From NCBI GenBank assembly GCA_027531395.1, contig JAPZRO010000012.1, positions 1 to 61,389 of the forward strand: a DNA stretch of 61,389 bases. The letters run 5' to 3'. Under the pieces are notes generated by a model, which saw only the letters and a program-made list of their open reading frames with translations, was not told the DNA's origin and searched no databases. This DNA is from Porphyrobacter sp. GTDB lineage: Bacteria; Pseudomonadota; Alphaproteobacteria; Sphingomonadales; Sphingomonadaceae. The position numbers and the translations under genes were made by a program. Positions 8,907 to 19,001 of this stretch are shown here, one piece after another (position 1 is the stretch's first letter; each line of letters starts with the position of its first letter).

Positions 8907-9043
8907 AGGACCTGCCTTCGCAGATGCAGGGGCCGCACTTCAAGCACTTCGAGCAAATCTCCCCGCTATCCACAGCCGTGCGAAAAAATATTGGCGCCTT
9001 TCGCCCTTGCCTGATGCCCCCCGGAAGGCGCATCAGGCCGCGC

Positions 9044-10564
9044 ATGGCCGAACCCGAAAAAGTGACCCCGATCAGCGTCGCAGCGCCCGCACAGGACGCT
9101 CCGTTGCGCAAACTGCCCGCCAATCTCGAGGCCGAGGCGGCGTTTCTGGGCGCGGTGCTGATCGACAACCGGGTGATCGAGGAACTGCAGGTTCCGATCC
9201 GGCCCGAACATTTCTTCGAGCCGCTCCACCAGCGCATCTATGAACGCGTGCTGGTGGTGATCGAGCGCAACGCCACCGCCTCGCCGGTCACCCTGCGCCC
9301 CTATTTCGAAGCGGACGAGGCGCTGCGCGAGCTTGGCGGCACCTCCTATCTCGCGCAGCTCACCGCCAATGGCGCAGGCCTGCTCGCCCCGCGCGAACTG
9401 GCCCAGCAGATCTACGATCTCGCTCTGCTGCGCGAGCTGGTCAGCGTCGGACGGGGTCTCGTCGAAGGCGCGCTCGATACCTCGGAAGACACCTCGCCGA
9501 TGGACCGCATCGCGCAGGCCGAGGCCGATCTGTTCCGCGTTGCCGAGGGCGCTTCGACGGGACGCGAGGCGGCGACCTTCCGCGACGCCGCGCTGGCCGC
9601 GATCAAGATGGCCGAAGCGGCGATGAATTCGGGCGGCGGGCTGTCGGGCAAGACCACGGGGCTCGATTCGATCGACCGCAAGACCTCGGGCCTCCACAAT
9701 TCCGACCTCATCATCCTCGCCGGGCGCCCGGGCATGGGCAAGACCTCGCTGGCCACCAACATCGCCTTCAACTGCGCGGAAAAGCATCTCGAATGGCAGC
9801 GCGACGGGGGCGAGTTCAACTACGGCGCGCCGGTCGCCTTCTTCAGCCTCGAAATGAGCGCCGACCAGCTCGCCACCCGCATCCTTGCAGAGCAGGCCGA
9901 GATCTCCTCGGAGAACCTGCGCAGCGGCAAGCTCACCCGCGAGGATTTCCAGAAGCTCAGCTTCGCCAGCCAGCGGCTCGCCGAACTGCCGCTCTATATC
10001 GACGATACGCCCGCGCTCACCATCTCAGCCCTGCGCACCCGCGCGCGGCGCATGAAGCGGCGGCACGATATCGGCCTCATCATCGTCGACTACCTCCAGC
10101 TCTTGCAGGGTTCTGGCCGCGCCAACGACAACCGCGTCAACGAAATCTCCGAGATCAGCCGCGGCCTCAAGACGCTGGCCAAGGAGCTGCAGGTTCCGGT
10201 GATCGCGCTCTCGCAGCTCTCCCGTGCGGTCGAAAGCCGCGAGGACAAGCGCCCGCAGCTCTCCGACCTGCGCGAATCCGGCTCGATCGAGCAGGACGCG
10301 GACATGGTGTGGTTCATCTTCCGCGGCGATTACTACCACCTGCTGGTCAAGCCCGACACGCCCGATGCCAGCTCCACCCCCGACGTGCAGGAGAAATACC
10401 GTGCGTGGGAGGAGAAGTTCGAAGGGCTGGTCGGCAAGGCCACGCTGATCGTCGCCAAGCAGCGCCACGGCTCGACCGGCAACGTCCCGCTGCATTTCCA
10501 GAGCGACATCACCAAGTTCACTTCGCCGAACTTCAAGGACTATTCGGACTACGGGTTCGAATAG
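9044..10564 (+). CDS. dnaB: Replicative DNA helicase DnaB
   Basis: About 506 residues: an N-terminal DnaB domain (LPANLEAEAAFLGAVLID onward, residues 20-125), a linker helix, and a RecA-like domain with Walker A GRPGMGKT near residue 227, the FFSLEMS motif near 268, DYLQLLQG near 350 and RESGSIEQDAD near 410. It is the hexameric replication fork helicase that loads primase. No intein is present. The frame is open further upstream, but MAEPEKVT at 9044 fits family length, with a GGAAGG element at 9022-9027. Confidence 0.95.
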   Translation: MAEPEKVTPISVAAPAQDAPLRKLPANLEAEAAFLGAVLIDNRVIEELQVPIRPEHFFEPLHQRIYERVLVVIERNATASPVTLRPYFEADEALRELGGTSYLAQLTANGAGLLAPRELAQQIYDLALLRELVSVGRGLVEGALDTSEDTSPMDRIAQAEADLFRVAEGASTGREAATFRDAALAAIKMAEAAMNSGGGLSGKTTGLDSIDRKTSGLHNSDLIILAGRPGMGKTSLATNIAFNCAEKHLEWQRDGGEFNYGAPVAFFSLEMSADQLATRILAEQAEISSENLRSGKLTREDFQKLSFASQRLAELPLYIDDTPALTISALRTRARRMKRRHDIGLIIVDYLQLLQGSGRANDNRVNEISEISRGLKTLAKELQVPVIALSQLSRAVESREDKRPQLSDLRESGSIEQDADMVWFIFRGDYYHLLVKPDTPDASSTPDVQEKYRAWEEKFEGLVGKATLIVAKQRHGSTGNVPLHFQSDITKFTSPNFKDYSDYGFE

Positions 10565-10669
10565 GGGGCTTCGAATAAGGGCGGATGACGCAGGCAGGCT
10601 TGTGCAAGCTAGGTCAATCACTTAGACCTTGCCTGAAAGCCCTTGTTCCCACTGCCGAGGACCGCTCCG

Positions 10670-13600
10670 GTGAACGTCTTGTCCAGCATTGTGCGCGCCG
10701 CGATTGCGCGGGATTCTCTCCTGCAGCGCCCGATGTTCGCCGCGCCTGACCTCATCGATGGGGCCGAAAGCGCAGCCGCCCTCTCGCCAGAGGACCGGGC
10801 CACAACCTCGATCATCCCCAGCCCGGGGCCGCGCCCGACCACCACTCCGAGCACGGCTCCGCGCGTGTTGGAGAACGACATCTCCAACGCCTATGCGATC
10901 GTGAGCGGCGATACGGTGTTTGTGGTCGACCCGACCCCACTGCGCGCATTGACCATTCAATACGGGGGTCGCGGCGCGAACTTCACCAATAACGGAACCA
11001 TCTGGTACGAGCACAACGCGTTTGACGGAGCCCTTTTGAACGAGGGTTTTCACAACATCGTCAACAACGGCCTGATCTATCTCTATGGCACCACCGGAAT
11101 GCTGCGCCTGACTTCCGGGATCAACGCCGCGGAGACGTTGATCAACCGCGGCTCGATGTTCTTCATCTCGGAATCCGGCGGGGCGACCGCGTTCAATTCC
11201 CCGGACTATTGGGCGACTGTCGAAAACTTCGGCTTGATTGCGGTCCAGGCGCGCGGCCAGCCGCTGAACGGCAATCCGGTGGGTGGCACCGCTTACGGCC
11301 TCAACGTCGGCAACACGGTGAACTTCACCAATCACGCCGGCGCGCAGCTGCTGGTCGAGGCGACCGACTTTGCCGTCGCGGTCTTCACCAATGCCGCCAA
11401 TGATCTGGGCGCGCCGATCGTCAACAATTCCGGGCTGATCGAAGCGCGCGCCACCAGTGCCGAAGGGCTTTCGGTCGGCATCTATGTCGTCCAGCCCGGC
11501 TATGTGCCCAACACCATCGTCAATTCCGGGACGATCCGCGCCGACGTCGCGATTTTTGCCACCAACACCAACCGCGACATCCTCAACACCCGCGAAATTG
11601 TTCGCAATCTTTCCAGCGGGGTGATCGAGGGGCATATCGACCTGGGCCTCGGCGATGACGAGCTGTTCAACGACGGCTTCATCAACGGCAATGTCGTGTT
11701 CGACGACGGCAATGATGTCTACAGCGGCTCGGGTGGGATCTCCGGGGTCACCAACATGGGCTTCGGCAACGACCGCTACACCGGCGGAGCGTGGAATGAC
11801 CGGGTGATCGGCGGGCGCGGCGATGACGTGCTGACCGGCAATGGCGGGAATGACATCCTGGTCGGCGGGTTCGGCAACGACACCATCAACGGCGGTTTCA
11901 ACAATGATACGCTGATCGGCGAGTGGGGCAACGACACCATCACCACCCTCGGCGGGGATTATGTCGAAGGCAACGAGGGCAACGACCGCATCGTGCTGGG
12001 CGATTACACCTTCCGCGCCGTGCATGGCGGCGAGGGCATCGACACGCTGGTGCTGGCCAACGGCGCGCGCAATCTCGAACTGGCGGAGGTGTTGGCCTCG
12101 GGCCGCGTCACCGGCTTCGAGATCATCGAGATGACCGGCCTGCAGCGGCTGCTGATCGACGCGGCCACCGCGCGCGATCTGGCGGGCAAGGGTCCGCCGC
12201 TGCGGATCAACGGGTACGACACCGATACCGTGCTGCTGGCCGGCACGTGGACCCAGTCCGGCACTACGCAGGTCGATGGCGTCAGCTATGCCCGCTGGAT
12301 CAACGGCACGGCTGAGGTGCTGGTGAGAACCAGCGTCGGCGTGCAGCTTGCCAGCGGGCAGGATTTCGGCGGGCTTGATGCGATCGCCGGGGGAACACCC
12401 GCTCAGATGCTGGGCGCGGAGGCGGGCGTAAACTACAGCTCGGCAGCGACCTTACTGCTCAGCCATGTCGTGCAAGGTGCAGGCTTCACCGTCGACGCAC
12501 GGGAGATCTTTTTCTCCGACGGGCGCGACGTGTTCTACGCCGATACGGCCACCACCCTCACCAATAACGGGCTGATCGAAAGCTATACGGACGCCTTCTC
12601 CGCAGGGATCGGGATCCGCTTCGGCGGCAATGCGACGGTGATCAACAACGGCACCATCGATGTCCAGCAGCTGGCACCGCAGAGCGAAGATGGCACCATC
12701 TTCTACTACCTCACCATCGGCGTGAACCGCGGTGGCGGCAATGTCGAGGGCGATGCGCCGCTCCAGAACAATGGCCTGATCTTCACTTATTCGCTAGCCG
12801 GATCGGCCGTCGCCGTGCACCTCGCCAACGGGGTGCACAACACCGGGGACATTGTCGCGATTTCCGAAAACCACCGCGCGATCGGGGTCAATGCGACCTT
12901 CGCGAGCGACGTCGTGGATTTCACCGCGATCTTCCGCAACACCGGCACAATCTATGCCGAGGCGGGCGGCTTCGGGCGCCAGATTGGGGCCGAGGATGAC
13001 CGCTTCGTGCCCGAGACCTTCGTCGCTGCGGGGGTGCACGCCTGGGGCTCGCTCACGAATGACGGCGAAATCATCGCTGTCCTCGACGAAGGCGTCGACC
13101 CCACGCTTCAGACCGTGGGCGTCTACATCGACACCTTCTACAACAACGCGGCAAACCCCGCGCGGGTCGTCAACAACGGGCTGATTGTCGGCACCACCGC
13201 GATCACCTTCGAGGATCGCTTCGCCAACCGGTCGCCCACCAGCGTCGTCAATAACGGCCTTTTGGTCGGCAATGTCGTGTTCCTCGACACCAACGACACC
13301 TATGACGGGACGCGGGGCGAGATCCGTGGCACGGTGTTCGGCTTCGGCGGCAACGACACTTTCACCGGCGGGCGCGAGGCTGACAGGTTCAATGGCGGTC
13401 TCGGCAATGATGTGATCAACGGCGACAGCAATGTCGATACCGCAATCGTGCGCGGCACCCGTTCGCAATACACCATCACCCAGACCTCCACCGGCGTATT
13501 CCAGGTGGTCGGGCCGGACGGGACGGACACCCTGACGGCGATCGAGTTCCTGCAGTTCGACGACCAGACCCTGCGCCTGCGTCCGGGCACCGGCGTGACG

Positions 13601-14335
13601 GTCAACTTCAACAACCCCGACCGCACCGTCTACCAGAGCGCGATGAATGCGATCCGCGACTTCGACGGGAACGCGCTGGGCGGCAATGGTGGCTGGCTGC
13701 GCATCGGTCAGGCGGATGTGAACGGCGACGGCGATGTCGACCAGATCCTCGTCAACCGCGAGATCGGGCGCTTCGCGACCGTAGGCACGGCGCCGGACGG
13801 CTTGGTCTATTTCGCCGACCACGGCTGGGCGGGCGAGACGCGCGTCGCGGGCATCTATATCGACCCGCTGGTCGAGGCCGGGATCGTGCAGGCGGGCAGC
13901 GATCAGGACAGCCAGCGGCGGTTCCAGAACGACCTCAGGATCGAGAACATCAACCGGGTGCTCGGTGCGAACGACTACAACCGCGACGGCATCCACGAGG
14001 TCTACTTCGCGCTGACCGACGGCACTGCCTACCTGCGGGCGCTGATGCACGCGGATGGCAACATCCGCTACGCCAATTACCAGAGCCAGCAGGAAGTAAT
14101 CGACTATCTCACCGCCAACGGCTTTGGCCCCGAGACCTACGCCGGGTGGTTCAGCGCGCCGCGCAGCGGCGAGGCGGCGCTGCAGGAGCAGGTCGACTTT
14201 GCCGAGGCGAGCGGGCTCGGCCGCGCGGGCCTTTCGGGGGCCGATGCTGTCATGCCCGGCGCGATCAACCCCGCATCGCTCGCCTTCGCCGCGCCCGCGC
14301 TCGACGATCACCTGCGCGCGGAGTTCTACGGGTAG
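10670..14335 (+). CDS. Giant RTX / beta-solenoid secreted protein
   Basis: About 1221 residues without a Sec signal peptide. Two long regions are full of NNG-type repeats (NNGTI, NNGLI, NSGTI), as in beta-solenoid surface proteins. Each is followed by Ca-binding nonapeptides of the GGxGxDxLx type: around residues 375-425 (GGRGDDVLTG, GGNGNDIL variants) and around 890-915. The C-terminal 230 residues contain DVNGDGDVDQ and DYNRDGIHEV, resembling FG-GAP/dockerin-like Ca loops. RTX proteins usually leave by type I secretion; no T1SS genes are adjacent. GTG at 10670, preceded by GAGG at 10657-10660, is the preferred start; an upstream TTG at 10643 is possible. Confidence 0.82.
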   Translation: MNVLSSIVRAAIARDSLLQRPMFAAPDLIDGAESAAALSPEDRATTSIIPSPGPRPTTTPSTAPRVLENDISNAYAIVSGDTVFVVDPTPLRALTIQYGGRGANFTNNGTIWYEHNAFDGALLNEGFHNIVNNGLIYLYGTTGMLRLTSGINAAETLINRGSMFFISESGGATAFNSPDYWATVENFGLIAVQARGQPLNGNPVGGTAYGLNVGNTVNFTNHAGAQLLVEATDFAVAVFTNAANDLGAPIVNNSGLIEARATSAEGLSVGIYVVQPGYVPNTIVNSGTIRADVAIFATNTNRDILNTREIVRNLSSGVIEGHIDLGLGDDELFNDGFINGNVVFDDGNDVYSGSGGISGVTNMGFGNDRYTGGAWNDRVIGGRGDDVLTGNGGNDILVGGFGNDTINGGFNNDTLIGEWGNDTITTLGGDYVEGNEGNDRIVLGDYTFRAVHGGEGIDTLVLANGARNLELAEVLASGRVTGFEIIEMTGLQRLLIDAATARDLAGKGPPLRINGYDTDTVLLAGTWTQSGTTQVDGVSYARWINGTAEVLVRTSVGVQLASGQDFGGLDAIAGGTPAQMLGAEAGVNYSSAATLLLSHVVQGAGFTVDAREIFFSDGRDVFYADTATTLTNNGLIESYTDAFSAGIGIRFGGNATVINNGTIDVQQLAPQSEDGTIFYYLTIGVNRGGGNVEGDAPLQNNGLIFTYSLAGSAVAVHLANGVHNTGDIVAISENHRAIGVNATFASDVVDFTAIFRNTGTIYAEAGGFGRQIGAEDDRFVPETFVAAGVHAWGSLTNDGEIIAVLDEGVDPTLQTVGVYIDTFYNNAANPARVVNNGLIVGTTAITFEDRFANRSPTSVVNNGLLVGNVVFLDTNDTYDGTRGEIRGTVFGFGGNDTFTGGREADRFNGGLGNDVINGDSNVDTAIVRGTRSQYTITQTSTGVFQVVGPDGTDTLTAIEFLQFDDQTLRLRPGTGVTVNFNNPDRTVYQSAMNAIRDFDGNALGGNGGWLRIGQADVNGDGDVDQILVNREIGRFATVGTAPDGLVYFADHGWAGETRVAGIYIDPLVEAGIVQAGSDQDSQRRFQNDLRIENINRVLGANDYNRDGIHEVYFALTDGTAYLRALMHADGNIRYANYQSQQEVIDYLTANGFGPETYAGWFSAPRSGEAALQEQVDFAEASGLGRAGLSGADAVMPGAINPASLAFAAPALDDHLRAEFYG

Positions 14336-14341
14336 CGCCGA

Positions 14342-15550
14342 TCAGCGCGTGCCGAGCTGGCTCACGCGGTAATCGGCGAGGCTCATCCAGTAGGCCAGCC
14401 GCCAGCGCATCCGTGCCAGCATGGTCGACTGGCGGCGGTACCATTGCGGGGTGGCGGCGATGCTCGCGGCCTCCATATGATCGACCAGAGCGCGCAGGGC
14501 GGCAGCGACTTGCGGATCCTCGATCCGCACCATCAGCTCGACATTGATGCGGAAGCTCCGCTTGTCGAGATTGGCGCTGCCGACATAGCTCGCGTCGTCA
14601 GCCACCAGCAGCTTCATGTGCAGCTTGCAGGGCTGGAACTCGAAGATCCGCACCCCCGCCGCCAGCAGCCGTTTGTAGAGCAGCCGCGCCATGTCGATCG
14701 CCGCGCCGATATCGGACTTGCCGGGCATGATCATCCGCACCCGCCCGCGCCGCGCGACCTTGGCGATCTGGCGGCGGAAGCTCCTCGGTGGGGAGAAATA
14801 GGCCGAGACCGTGTCGAGCCGCCGCGCCGTGACCAGGTCCTTGCGGAGCCACCACGCCCAATGCCCCTGCCGCACCAGCGGTCCGCCGACCAGCAGGCGC
14901 ACCGCGCCTCCGGTCCCGCGGGCCTCGCCATCCCATTCGCGCACGATATCGCGCAACCGGCGCAGTTGCTCCACCCGCCCCTTCTCCTCGCTGTCGACCC
15001 AGCGGTCGACCAGCGCGAACCACGCGCAGAAGCGCTCCACCACCGGCCCCTCGATCAGCACGGAAAGATCGCACCAGCCGTTCTCGACCGGCGGCTTGAA
15101 ATAGTGGTCGGAGACATTGGCCCCGCCGGTCATCACCCGCGTATCGTCGGCAATCGCGATCTTCTGGTGGTTGCGCACGAAGTAGCGGCTGGTCCAGCGC
15201 GAGGAGAACACCGCGAAGCTCCCGCCCGCCTCCTGCAGGGGTTCGAAGAAGGCGCGGCCCGCGTCATTGCCGAAATCATCGACGATCAGCCGCACCGCCA
15301 CCCCGCGGCGCACGGCGGCAATCAGCGCGTCGCGCACCTCGGTTCCCGAGCCGTCGTCGTCGAACAGGTAGTAGAACAGCCGGAGCGAGGTCTGCGCGCC
15401 CTCGATCAAACCGATCAGCGCAGAGAGCCGGTCCGCCCCGCTGGGCAGGAAGGTGAAATCATGCCCCTGCGCCGCAATCCGGAACGGCGCGGGATCGGTG
15501 TAGAGCTCCGGCTCCGGCGAAGCGGCAACGCTGGGGGTCTGCCCGTCCAT
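14342..15550 (-). CDS. Phospholipase D family protein (cardiolipin synthase-like)
   Basis: A 402-residue protein with two HKD motifs: NHQKIAIADD around residue 136 and LHMKLLVADD around 310, each followed by Gly-Gly or Gly-Ser and Asn/Asp as in PLD-superfamily phosphatidyltransferases. It lacks the N-terminal membrane helices of Cls, so it is a soluble or peripheral form. It could make cardiolipin or hydrolyse or transfer phospholipid head groups. It begins only 41 nt after the lipoxygenase stop on the same strand, so the two are likely co-transcribed. The start at 15550 is the ATG nearest the conserved N-terminal strand. Confidence 0.88.
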   Translation of the reverse strand: MDGQTPSVAASPEPELYTDPAPFRIAAQGHDFTFLPSGADRLSALIGLIEGAQTSLRLFYYLFDDDGSGTEVRDALIAAVRRGVAVRLIVDDFGNDAGRAFFEPLQEAGGSFAVFSSRWTSRYFVRNHQKIAIADDTRVMTGGANVSDHYFKPPVENGWCDLSVLIEGPVVERFCAWFALVDRWVDSEEKGRVEQLRRLRDIVREWDGEARGTGGAVRLLVGGPLVRQGHWAWWLRKDLVTARRLDTVSAYFSPPRSFRRQIAKVARRGRVRMIMPGKSDIGAAIDMARLLYKRLLAAGVRIFEFQPCKLHMKLLVADDASYVGSANLDKRSFRINVELMVRIEDPQVAAALRALVDHMEAASIAATPQWYRRQSTMLARMRWRLAYWMSLADYRVSQLGTR

Positions 15551-15591
15551 GGAACGAGCATAACCCGATGCGGCGCCAGCGCCAGCCCCGA

Positions 15592-17574
15592 TCAGATGTT
15601 GATGCTGCTCGGGATCAGGCTCGGCTGGAGATAGGGATAGGGCCGCAGCCGCTCGGCATTGCGCGCGGCGATCTGCGCGTCGATGCTTGCGAGACGCGCC
15701 TGGAAGCCCGCCAGCGGGCCCTCGGGCGCGGTCACCCGCGGATCGGCGAACCACGGGCCATAGGGCGCGTTGGTGCTGCGATAATCGCCGAGCGGGCGGT
15801 AATGCAGCGAGCCCAGCAGTTCGAGCACGTTCAATTGCTCCAGCGCCAGCGCCATCGGCGGCATCATCGCCAGCCAGCCGGGCTTGTCCTGCCCGCTCTG
15901 GGTTGCGGGCGCGCTCTGCCACCCTGCCCCGGTCACCGCCGGCGCAAAGGCCATGATGTCCTTCTGCGGGAAGTTGACCGCGGCGTGCTGCGCGCTGGCG
16001 GTGAAGATGATCATGGTGCAAGCATCGATCAGGCTCTCGCGGGTGGCGATCGGGCCGAAGCCCTTGACCTTGGCATCACCCGCCACGCAGGCCGCCCATG
16101 CCTGAAGCTCGCTGTCGCCGGTCACGTCGGCATCGCTGGCATAGTAGAGGCCGACATAGCCGCGCACCCAGTCATGGATCGCGCCCCACACCAGCAGCGC
16201 ATCGTCGCGATAGGGGAAGTCCGCCAGCGCCGAACCCGGCCCGACCCCGCGCGCGGCGAGATCATGCGGCAGCATCTTGGCGGTGAAATCGAAATCGAGC
16301 CGCGCCGCCACGGCCAGTTCCTGCGTCGAATGGATCGTGCCGGCAAAGATGTGGTCGATCGGGCCGTCGGGCGCGATCAGCGAGGTCGCCGCCGCCTCGT
16401 TGATGAACAGCGTGCCCTCGAAATGCGGCACCAGCAGCGCCCACACCGGGTGGACGGTCGCAAGGTGGCGGTGGGTCGCCATCGCCACGCCCTCGATCAC
16501 CAGATGGGTGCGCGCGAGGTGGGCGACGAGCTCGTGATAATTGCCGTCGGCCACCTGCACCACCAGCTTGGCCATTTCCCAGCCCCAATGCTCTGAGGCG
16601 TGCACCGAGGGGGTGAAGATCGGCCATTCATCGGGGTCCTGCCCGCACTGGATCGCGACGGCGACGAGGCTTGATCCCCCCGGCGGCACCGCGAACAGTG
16701 CCAGCGGCTGCCAGACATACTTCGCCAGCCCGCCCCAGCTGCCCGGATCGAGCGCGGCGAGCACCGCATAGTCGAGCATGAACAGCCGCCCCTCGGCCAG
16801 CGCCGCGGCGAGGGTGTCGCCATTGACGACCGCCGCATAGGCCGCCTCGGTCAGCGGAAAATTGTCAGGCAGCGCATCGCCGACGGCCGCGATCAGCATC
16901 GCGTTAGGGCCCTGCACCCGCAGCGCTGCAAACTCGCCGTCATCCTCGAAGGTCCAGGCGATCCCGGGCAGCGGCAGGGTATCGAACAGCGCACGATAGG
17001 CATCGAGGCTCGGCGGCGTGGAGCCGCCCAGCCCGGCGGCATCCTCGATCCGCATCAGCTCCTCGAGCCGCGCCTTGTGCGCCTTGAGCGCGGCGATCTT
17101 CGTCTCGCGCTCGGCATGGGCGACGGCGGCTTCGAGATCGCTCACCAGATGGCCGAGGAAGCTTTCGTGCACCGGCGGCGGCGCGGCGAGCAGCGCGGCC
17201 ACCTTCGCCTCGATCGCATCGCATTCGGCCAGCGCCGCCTCGAACTTCGCGCGCGGGCTGTCCAGCTCGCCGCGATCGACCCCGCCGAGCTTCACCGCCA
17301 GCGCGTTGCGCACGATCTTGAGGCTGATGCCGATCAAGAGGCCCCACCACTGGAGCGTCGGGAGATTGTCGAGCGGCACCTGCGCTGCCAGCGGCACGCC
17401 GGGCAGGGTCGCGACCTCGTCGCTCCAGACATAGACCGTCTGGCTCTGCGCGATCTGCGCCGCGCGGGCGGCCTGTCCGGCGGGCGTATCCTGCTGCGGC
17501 AGGGTCGGCTCGGCGGGCGGCACGGGGGCTTCCAGCGATCCGGCACGGGGGGCGATGGGCGACTGGAAACTCAT
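15592..17574 (-). CDS. Bacterial lipoxygenase family protein
   Basis: A 660-residue iron lipoxygenase, which dioxygenates polyunsaturated fatty acids. All five expected metal ligands are present in the right spacing: H347 and H352 (HELVAH), H530 and N534 (QHAAVN), and the C-terminal carboxylate of I660. The region 290-345 (WQPLALFAVP, WPIFTPSVHASEHWGWEMAK) is the family core. There is no N-terminal PLAT domain; instead about 200 residues with a coiled-coil-like Ala/Glu-rich stretch at 110-175. No signal peptide is evident. It is uncommon in bacteria. It sits upstream of the PLD-like gene and divergent from the GGDEF gene. Confidence 0.9.
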   Translation of the reverse strand: MSFQSPIAPRAGSLEAPVPPAEPTLPQQDTPAGQAARAAQIAQSQTVYVWSDEVATLPGVPLAAQVPLDNLPTLQWWGLLIGISLKIVRNALAVKLGGVDRGELDSPRAKFEAALAECDAIEAKVAALLAAPPPVHESFLGHLVSDLEAAVAHAERETKIAALKAHKARLEELMRIEDAAGLGGSTPPSLDAYRALFDTLPLPGIAWTFEDDGEFAALRVQGPNAMLIAAVGDALPDNFPLTEAAYAAVVNGDTLAAALAEGRLFMLDYAVLAALDPGSWGGLAKYVWQPLALFAVPPGGSSLVAVAIQCGQDPDEWPIFTPSVHASEHWGWEMAKLVVQVADGNYHELVAHLARTHLVIEGVAMATHRHLATVHPVWALLVPHFEGTLFINEAAATSLIAPDGPIDHIFAGTIHSTQELAVAARLDFDFTAKMLPHDLAARGVGPGSALADFPYRDDALLVWGAIHDWVRGYVGLYYASDADVTGDSELQAWAACVAGDAKVKGFGPIATRESLIDACTMIIFTASAQHAAVNFPQKDIMAFAPAVTGAGWQSAPATQSGQDKPGWLAMMPPMALALEQLNVLELLGSLHYRPLGDYRSTNAPYGPWFADPRVTAPEGPLAGFQARLASIDAQIAARNAERLRPYPYLQPSLIPSSINI

Positions 17575-17737
17575 AGGGACACTCCTCGATCCGTAGTTAC
17601 CGCAGGGCCTTATCGCGGAGCGGTTAAAGTTCCGTCATCCGCAGAATAAGCGCCTCATTTTTAAGATATTAGCCGGTAAGCTACCGCGCCTGACACCATT
17701 AACGCGGCTTTTACGTCCGCGCTGGTATCGCGGCAGG
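17575..17737. other. Divergent intergenic region
   Basis: This 163-nt stretch separates the lipoxygenase and diguanylate cyclase genes, which read away from each other. It contains an A/T-rich segment near 17655-17680 that could hold promoters for either side. I see no defined operator or hairpin. Confidence 0.4.
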
Positions 17738-18895
17738 ATGAGGGGGATGATCACCAGCCTGCGCCGGCGCTTGATGCCGCCTGTCCCGGAGGCGATCCGG
17801 GATGATTTCACCGTGCTGCGCGCGCGGCGCGTCGAATCCCAGTCGCCGATGATGTACCTGATGCTGCTGGCGACCACGCCGACTGCGGCATGGGCGGGCG
17901 CGGCCGATCTCCACTGGCTGATCCGCTACGGCATGCCGGCGCTGCTGGCGGTGCTGTGCGTTCTGGGATTGATCGAGAACATGATCAGCCGCCGCCGCCA
18001 CCTCAGCCTCGGACGTGCGCGACTGATGGTGCGCAAGACCGCCGGCGTTTCGGGCTGGGTCGGCGTGATGTGCAGCAGCTGGGCAGTGGTCAACTGGCTC
18101 GCCTCGCCACCCGAGAACCATGCCAGCTTCGCCATGATCATCGCCATGGGCGCGCTGGCGACCGCCTATTGCCTGTCCTCGATCCGCTTTGCCGCGATCC
18201 TCAATCTGGTGATCGGCGTGGTGCCGATTTCGGCGCTGATGCTCTCGACCGGCCAGCCCGCGCAGATGGCGGCGGCCACCAGCCTGCTGCTGGCCACGGT
18301 GATCCTGATCCGCTTCATCCTGCAGGGCCACATCATGCTGGTCGACCTGCTGCAACTGCAGAACCAGACCCGCGACCTTGCCCACACCGACCCGCTCACC
18401 GGCCTTGCCAACCGCCGCGCGCTGGACGAGCGCATCGCGCGGCTGATCCGGCCGGACGAAGAGGCCGAGCCGTTCCGGCTGGCGCTGCTCGATCTCGACG
18501 GGTTCAAGCCGGTCAATGACCGCTATGGCCATGCCTTCGGCGACAAGCTGCTGTGCTCGGTCGCCGAGCGCCTGCGCGAGACGATCGGCGCGGACGGGCT
18601 GGTGGTGCGTCAGGGCGGCGACGAGTTTGCCGTGCTGCTGCCGCCGGGATCGCCGCTCAATGCCGCGGGGATCGCCGACCGGCTGCTGTTCGCGCTGGTG
18701 CGCCCGCACGTGGTCGAGAACATCCCGGTCACCGTCGGCGCCAGCGTCGGCGTGGCGCAATGGCCCGATGACGGGGCGAGCGCGGATGACCTGTTCGAAT
18801 GCGCCGACCAGGCGCTCTACCGCGCCAAGGCCGAAATCCGCGGGCTCGATGAGCGTCTCGACGAGGTGCGCGATCAGCGCGCGGCCTCGGCCTGA
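17738..18895 (+). CDS. Membrane diguanylate cyclase (GGDEF)
   Basis: A 385-residue protein. The N-terminal half has about six hydrophobic helices between residues 38 and 200. A linker (LQLQNQTRDL) leads into a GGDEF domain starting at HTDPLTGLANRRAL near residue 218. The active-site signature GGDEF is intact near 290, and LDLDGFKPVND and the C-terminal ADQALYRAK motif are present. No RxxD inhibitory site is seen five residues before GGDEF. It should make cyclic-di-GMP from GTP. An alternative ATG lies three codons downstream. Confidence 0.92.
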   Translation: MRGMITSLRRRLMPPVPEAIRDDFTVLRARRVESQSPMMYLMLLATTPTAAWAGAADLHWLIRYGMPALLAVLCVLGLIENMISRRRHLSLGRARLMVRKTAGVSGWVGVMCSSWAVVNWLASPPENHASFAMIIAMGALATAYCLSSIRFAAILNLVIGVVPISALMLSTGQPAQMAAATSLLLATVILIRFILQGHIMLVDLLQLQNQTRDLAHTDPLTGLANRRALDERIARLIRPDEEAEPFRLALLDLDGFKPVNDRYGHAFGDKLLCSVAERLRETIGADGLVVRQGGDEFAVLLPPGSPLNAAGIADRLLFALVRPHVVENIPVTVGASVGVAQWPDDGASADDLFECADQALYRAKAEIRGLDERLDEVRDQRAASA

Positions 18896-19001
18896 CCCGA
18901 CGGCAGCCGCGCGGCGGGAACGCGCATTTTCTTGACTTGCGCGCCCGCCATCCCTAGCTGCCGTGTCTCTCCCAATTTTTGCGAATCCGAAAAGGCCGCC
19001 C

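Noticed and set aside
8924..9043. An upstream ATG that would lengthen DnaB by 40 residues
   Set aside because: The extra residues are not DnaB-like; the start at 9044 fits the family.
12794..14311. A 505-codon minus-strand open frame across the RTX gene
   Set aside because: Antisense to the RTX repeats, no recognisable domain; a shadow frame.
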